DNA from: Actinomycetes bacterium
GTDB taxonomy: Bacteria; Actinomycetota; Actinomycetes; Streptosporangiales; Streptosporangiaceae
Reading direction: 5' to 3'
Length of the DNA stretch: 8,245 nt
Assembly (NCBI GenBank): GCA_025964635.1
Contig: JAOPYP010000480.1
Coordinates: 1-8,245 of the forward strand
Shown here: positions 5,465 through 8,245 of the stretch, piece by piece
How positions within the stretch are numbered: the stretch's first letter is position 1
Layout of the letters: each line of letters starts with the position of its first letter
Translations under genes and position numbers: made by a program
The notes under the pieces: model-generated
What the model was told of the DNA's origin: nothing
Database searches by the model: none
What the model saw: the letters and a program-made list of their open reading frames with translations, nothing else

Positions 5465-6165
5465 CCGGCCACGCTGAATCCAGACCCCCTGGGCCGGTGC
5501 TGGAACTGGCCGGCGTGACGAAGACCTATCCGGGGTCTCCGCCGGTGACCGCCCTGGCCGGGGTGGACCTGCGGATCGGCCCGGGCGACCGGCTGGCCGT
5601 GCTCGGGCCGTCCGGCTCGGGCAAGTCCACCCTGCTGCACATCCTCGGCACGCTGGAAAGGCCCAGCACCGGGGTGGCCCGGGTGGCGGGCCAGGACGTG
5701 TCCAGCCTGTCCGACGCCGAGCTGTCCGCGGTCCGCGGCCACCGCCTCGGCTTCGTGTTCCAGCAGTTCTTCCTCCTCGACCACCTGGACGCGGTCAGCA
5801 ACGTGGCGCTCGGCCTGCTGTACCGCGGCGGCGGGGCGGTGGAGCGGCGGGCCGCCGCCCAGGCCGCCCTGGAGCGGGTCGGCCTCGGGCACCGGCTCCG
5901 GCACCGGCCCGGCGAACTGTCCGGGGGTGAGCGGCAGCGGGTGGCCATCGCCCGGGCCGTGGCCGGCCAGGCTGCCGTGGTGCTCGCCGACGAGCCCACC
6001 GGCAACCTGGACTCCGCGACCGGCGCCGGGATCATCGCCCTGCTCACCGGGCTGGCCGAGGACGGCACGGCCGTGGTGGTGATCACCCACGACGCGGGGA
6101 TCGCCGCGGCCATGCAGCGGCGGGTGGAGATGCGCGACGGCCGGATCGTCCGAGGGGCGTCGTGA
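5461..6165 (+). CDS. MacB/LolD-type ABC transporter ATP-binding protein (234 aa)
   Basis: This is the cytoplasmic ATPase of the transporter, hydrolysing ATP to drive the permease encoded next. The complete nucleotide-binding domain shows Walker A GPSGSGKST (49-57), Q-loop FVFQQFFLL (98-106), signature LSGGERQR (153-160), Walker B VVLADEPT with catalytic Glu178, D-loop GNLD (181-184) and H-loop His210 in ITHD. The spacing and the words FQQFFLLDHLDAVSNVAL and ADEPTGNLDS are typical of the MacB/LolD/FtsE-like subfamily, which pairs with FtsX-type permeases. Its length of 234 residues is normal. ATG 5461 overlaps the adaptor stop (ATGA), and its own stop overlaps the permease GTG (GTGA), so expression is likely coupled across three genes. 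All catalytic motifs are intact. Confidence 0.97.
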   Translation: MTGHAESRPPGPVLELAGVTKTYPGSPPVTALAGVDLRIGPGDRLAVLGPSGSGKSTLLHILGTLERPSTGVARVAGQDVSSLSDAELSAVRGHRLGFVFQQFFLLDHLDAVSNVALGLLYRGGGAVERRAAAQAALERVGLGHRLRHRPGELSGGERQRVAIARAVAGQAAVVLADEPTGNLDSATGAGIIALLTGLAEDGTAVVVITHDAGIAAAMQRRVEMRDGRIVRGAS

Positions 6166-7415
6166 ACCGCGCCGCGAGCCGCGCCGGGGCTCCCGCCGTG
6201 ACGGCTCCCGCGGTGGCCGCGGCCGTGCCCCGGTCCCGGCTCCGCGCGGGTGACGCCCTCCGGACCGCGGCCGGGTCCCTGCGCTCGCGGTCCTGGCGGG
6301 CCGCCCTGTCCGCGCTCGGCATCGCGATCGGCATCGGCGCCGGCGTGGCCGTGCTCGGCGTGTCCGCCTCGTCCCGCGCCGCCCTGCTCAGCGAGCTGGG
6401 CCGGGAAGGCAACCTGCTCACCGTGTCCGCCGGGCAGGACGTCACCGGGGCGCCGGCGCCGCTGCCCGTGGCCGCGCCCGGCATGATCGCGCGGATCCCC
6501 CCGGTCCAGACCGTGACCGCGGTGGGGTACCTGCCCGGCGCGCTGGTCCGGCGGACCGCCGCGGTGCCCGCCGTGAACAGCGGCGGCATCTCCGTGCTGG
6601 CCACCCAGACCAGCCTGCTGCATACCCTGGGCGGCCAGGTGGCCCGCGGCGCGTTCCTCAACGCCGCCACCATCCACTACCCCGCGGTCGTGCTCGGCGC
6701 GATCGCCGCGCGGACGCTGGGCATCACCAGGGTGCCGCCCGGCACCCTGGTGTACCTGGGTGGCCAGTACTTCTCGGTGGTCGGCATCCTGCGGCCGGTG
6801 CCGCTCGCGCCGGAGATCGACCAGGCCGCGCTGGTCGGCTTCCCGGTCGCGAACGCCCAGCTCGGCCTGGGCGGCCACGCTACCGAGATCTACCTGCGCT
6901 CCCAGCCCGATCAGGTCCAGGCGGTGGCCTCCGTGCTGCCGTTCACCGCGAACCCGGCCCTGCCCGAGGGAGTCCAGGTCAGCCTGCCGTCCCAGGTGCT
7001 GGCCGCCCGGGCGCAGGCCCGGTCGGCGCTGACCGGCCTGTTCCTGGCCCTCGGCGGGGTCGCCGTGGGAGTCGGCGGGATCGGCATCGCCAACATCATG
7101 GTGATCTCCGTCCTGGAACGGCGGGCGGAGATCGGCCTGCGCCGCGCGCTCGGCGCGACGCGGCGGCACGTGGCCGCCCAGTTCCTGACCGAGTCGGCGC
7201 TGCTGTCGGCGCTGGGCGGCCTCGGGGGCGTGCTGCTCGGGGCGGCGGCCACCGCCGGGTACGCGGTCAGCACCGGGCAGGCGGTGGTGGTCCCGCCCGA
7301 GGCGGCCGGCGGCGGCCTGGCGGTGGCGATCGCCGTCGGCGTGGTGGCCGGCGTCTACCCCGCCGTACGCGCGGCCCGTCTCCCCCCGGCCGAGGCCCTG
7401 CGGTCCATGGTGTGA
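6162..7415 (+). CDS. MacB/FtsX-type ABC transporter permease (417 aa)
   Basis: This is the membrane subunit partnering the upstream ATPase. The topology is that of MacB: TM1 near 47-69 (ALSALGIAIGIGAGVAVLGVSA), a large extracytoplasmic domain (about 70-285), then three helices near 292-315, 343-367 and 384-404. The C-terminal FtsX-like domain has the family words IGIANIMVISVLERRAEIGL, RRALGATRRHVAAQFLTESA and YPAVRAARLPPAEALRSM. The GTG start overlaps the ATPase stop. The first 30-40 residues are an Ala/Arg/Pro-rich extension before the amphipathic segment LRAGDALRTAAGSLRSRSWR, so a start further in cannot be excluded. MacB relatives either export peptides or macrolides or transmit force across the membrane. 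The sequence does not say which, and no substrate is assigned. It is the last gene of the operon, followed by hairpins. Confidence 0.95.
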   Translation: MNRAASRAGAPAVTAPAVAAAVPRSRLRAGDALRTAAGSLRSRSWRAALSALGIAIGIGAGVAVLGVSASSRAALLSELGREGNLLTVSAGQDVTGAPAPLPVAAPGMIARIPPVQTVTAVGYLPGALVRRTAAVPAVNSGGISVLATQTSLLHTLGGQVARGAFLNAATIHYPAVVLGAIAARTLGITRVPPGTLVYLGGQYFSVVGILRPVPLAPEIDQAALVGFPVANAQLGLGGHATEIYLRSQPDQVQAVASVLPFTANPALPEGVQVSLPSQVLAARAQARSALTGLFLALGGVAVGVGGIGIANIMVISVLERRAEIGLRRALGATRRHVAAQFLTESALLSALGGLGGVLLGAAATAGYAVSTGQAVVVPPEAAGGGLAVAIAVGVVAGVYPAVRAARLPPAEALRSMV

Positions 7416-7424
7416 CGGGTCTCC

Positions 7425-7452
7425 TGGTGCTCCCGGTCCCCTGCCAGCACCA
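7425..7452 (+). terminator. candidate hairpin 9 bp after the permease stop
   Basis: TGGTGCT (7425-7431) and AGCACCA (7446-7452) form a perfect 7-bp inverted repeat around a 14-nt loop. The position just after the operon end suits a terminator, but there is no T-run and the loop is long, so it may be one arm of a wider structure. Confidence 0.35.
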
Positions 7453-7455
7453 AGG

Positions 7456-7488
7456 CCCTGGAGCTGCCGGCATCACCGCAGGCCAGGG
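7456..7488. terminator. candidate imperfect stem-loop between convergent genes
   Basis: CCCTGG (7456-7461) pairs with CCAGGG (7483-7488), and inside it CTGC (7464-7467) pairs with GCAG (7478-7481), giving a two-part stem with a small internal loop. It lies 40 bp after the permease stop, in the convergent gap. No T-run follows on either strand. Confidence 0.35.
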
Positions 7489-7549
7489 GGTGAGCGTCCG
7501 GAGCCGGGTCGCGGCCGGTCGCCCTCAGCAGCGGGAAATGACCACAAAC

Positions 7550-7577
7550 GCCCCGTCGGGGCCGGGGATACCCCCGG
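7550..7577. terminator. two adjacent short GC hairpins near the MFS gene end
   Basis: GCCCC-GTC-GGGGC (7550-7562) is directly followed by CCGGGG-ATAC-CCCCGG (7562-7577). They lie 10 bp beyond the stop of the minus-strand MFS gene and could end transcription from either side. The two stems share one base, so they would compete or stack. The assignment rests on position and pairing only. Confidence 0.35.
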
Positions 7578-7586
7578 GGCGGCGGG

Positions 7587-8245
7587 TCAGCGGCGGGAGC
7601 GGGGGACGCGGGGGGCCGCGGCCCGGGCGGTGAGGATCCGGCGCCGCCTGCTGGCCACCAGCAGCGCCGCGGTGACTGCCAGCCCCGCGGCGGGCACGGC
7701 CAGGCCGGCCACCCCGCTGTCCGTGATGGACATGGCCAGCCCGGCCAGCCCGCCGGCCACCCAGGCCAGCTGGTGGATGGTCTCCGACGCGGCCAGGGTC
7801 GAGGAGCGGACCTCCTCCGGGACCTCCCGCTGCACGATGGAGTCCAGGGCGAGCTTGGCGAGCACCTGGCCGAACGCCGCGACCAGGGCCACGGCGAGCG
7901 CCGCCCACAGGCCGAAGAACGCCGCGCAGACCGCGGTGATCACAGTGGAGGTGCACAGCAGCATGAACAGGATCAGGTGCGGCGTGCGGGCCTTCAGCAG
8001 GGCGCCGAATCCGGTCCCGATGAACCCGCCCGCCCCGGCGGCGGCGATCATCGCGGCCAGCGCGAGCTTGTCGCTGACCCCGGGAAAGTGCACGGTCCGG
8101 AGCAGGAACGCGAGAAAGAAGATCATGTAGCCGGAGAACGCGCGCAGCGCCGCGTTGCCGCGCATCGCCTCGCCCACGATCGGGCCCACGCTGCGCAGGG
8201 TGGCAGCCCAGCCGGCCCGCCGCGGGCGCGCCCCGGCGGCAGAAG
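7587..8245 (-). CDS. major facilitator superfamily transporter, C-terminal half (N terminus outside window)
   Basis: This is the C-terminal 218 residues of a membrane transporter. The frame is open to the right edge, so the gene is cut by the window and the GTG at 8189 is probably not its start. About six hydrophobic helices can be read: AFSGYMIFFLAFLLRTV, LALAAMIAAAGAGGFIGTGFG, LILFMLLCTSTVITAVCAAFF, AALAVALVAAFGQVLA, LAWVAGGLAGLAMSI and GLAVPAAGLAVTAALLVA, matching helices 7-12 of a 12-helix MFS protein. The segment VQREVPEEVRSSTLAASETIHQLAWVAGG between the fourth and fifth helices looks like the conserved loop of an actinobacterial MFS subgroup. The tail is Arg/Ala-rich and cytoplasmic. 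The substrate is unknown. It converges on the ABC operon and probably has no functional tie to it. Confidence 0.88.
   Translation of the reverse strand, partial: SAAGARPRRAGWAATLRSVGPIVGEAMRGNAALRAFSGYMIFFLAFLLRTVHFPGVSDKLALAAMIAAAGAGGFIGTGFGALLKARTPHLILFMLLCTSTVITAVCAAFFGLWAALAVALVAAFGQVLAKLALDSIVQREVPEEVRSSTLAASETIHQLAWVAGGLAGLAMSITDSGVAGLAVPAAGLAVTAALLVASRRRRILTARAAAPRVPRSRR

Noticed and set aside
5526..7169. 547-codon open frame on the minus strand opposite the ABC ATPase and permease
   Set aside because: Its product is Gly/Arg/His/Gln-rich with no domain, and it lies antisense to two genes with complete family motifs. Long antisense frames are expected at this GC content.

Overview
The window is very GC-rich, uses GTG starts freely, and packs genes with 4-bp ATGA/GTGA overlaps. 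Together with a MacB-type exporter whose adaptor carries a peptidoglycan-binding domain, and no outer-membrane component in view, this points to a high-GC Gram-positive actinobacterium (Streptomyces/Streptosporangiales-like). The species cannot be fixed from sequence alone. No RNA gene, CRISPR array, insertion sequence, transposase or integrase was seen.

Left part (1-1470, + strand): the 3' part of a Pro/Ala-repeat membrane protein that runs off the left edge, then an actinobacterial cold-shock-domain protein of 127 residues with a conserved-looking C-terminal extension. A short 20-bp tandem repeat and a small hairpin separate the cold-shock gene from the convergent histidine kinase gene.

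Centre (1484-7415): a self-contained sensing and transport module. On the minus strand, an OmpR-type response regulator and a membrane histidine kinase overlap by 4 bp (GTGA). Divergent from them, across a 189-bp control region, is a tight four-gene + strand operon: a lipoprotein with a duplicated cysteine motif, an HlyD/MacA-like adaptor with an inserted peptidoglycan-binding domain, a MacB/LolD-type ABC ATPase, and a MacB/FtsX-type permease. The gaps are 1 bp, then overlaps of 4 bp and 4 bp. The simplest reading is that the kinase senses an envelope signal, the regulator acts on the shared intergenic region, and the operon makes a cell-envelope ABC exporter or mechanotransmission complex with an accessory surface lipoprotein. 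The substrate cannot be told from the sequence.

Right part (7416-8245): a 171-bp convergent intergenic region with several GC-rich hairpins, followed on the minus strand by the C-terminal half of a major facilitator superfamily (MFS) transporter that runs off the right edge.

The most interesting items are the duplicated-cysteine lipoprotein, the adaptor in which a peptidoglycan-binding domain sits where MacA-type adaptors carry their helical hairpin, and the cysteine pair in the kinase sensor loop. The last is a possible link between sensor and lipoprotein.
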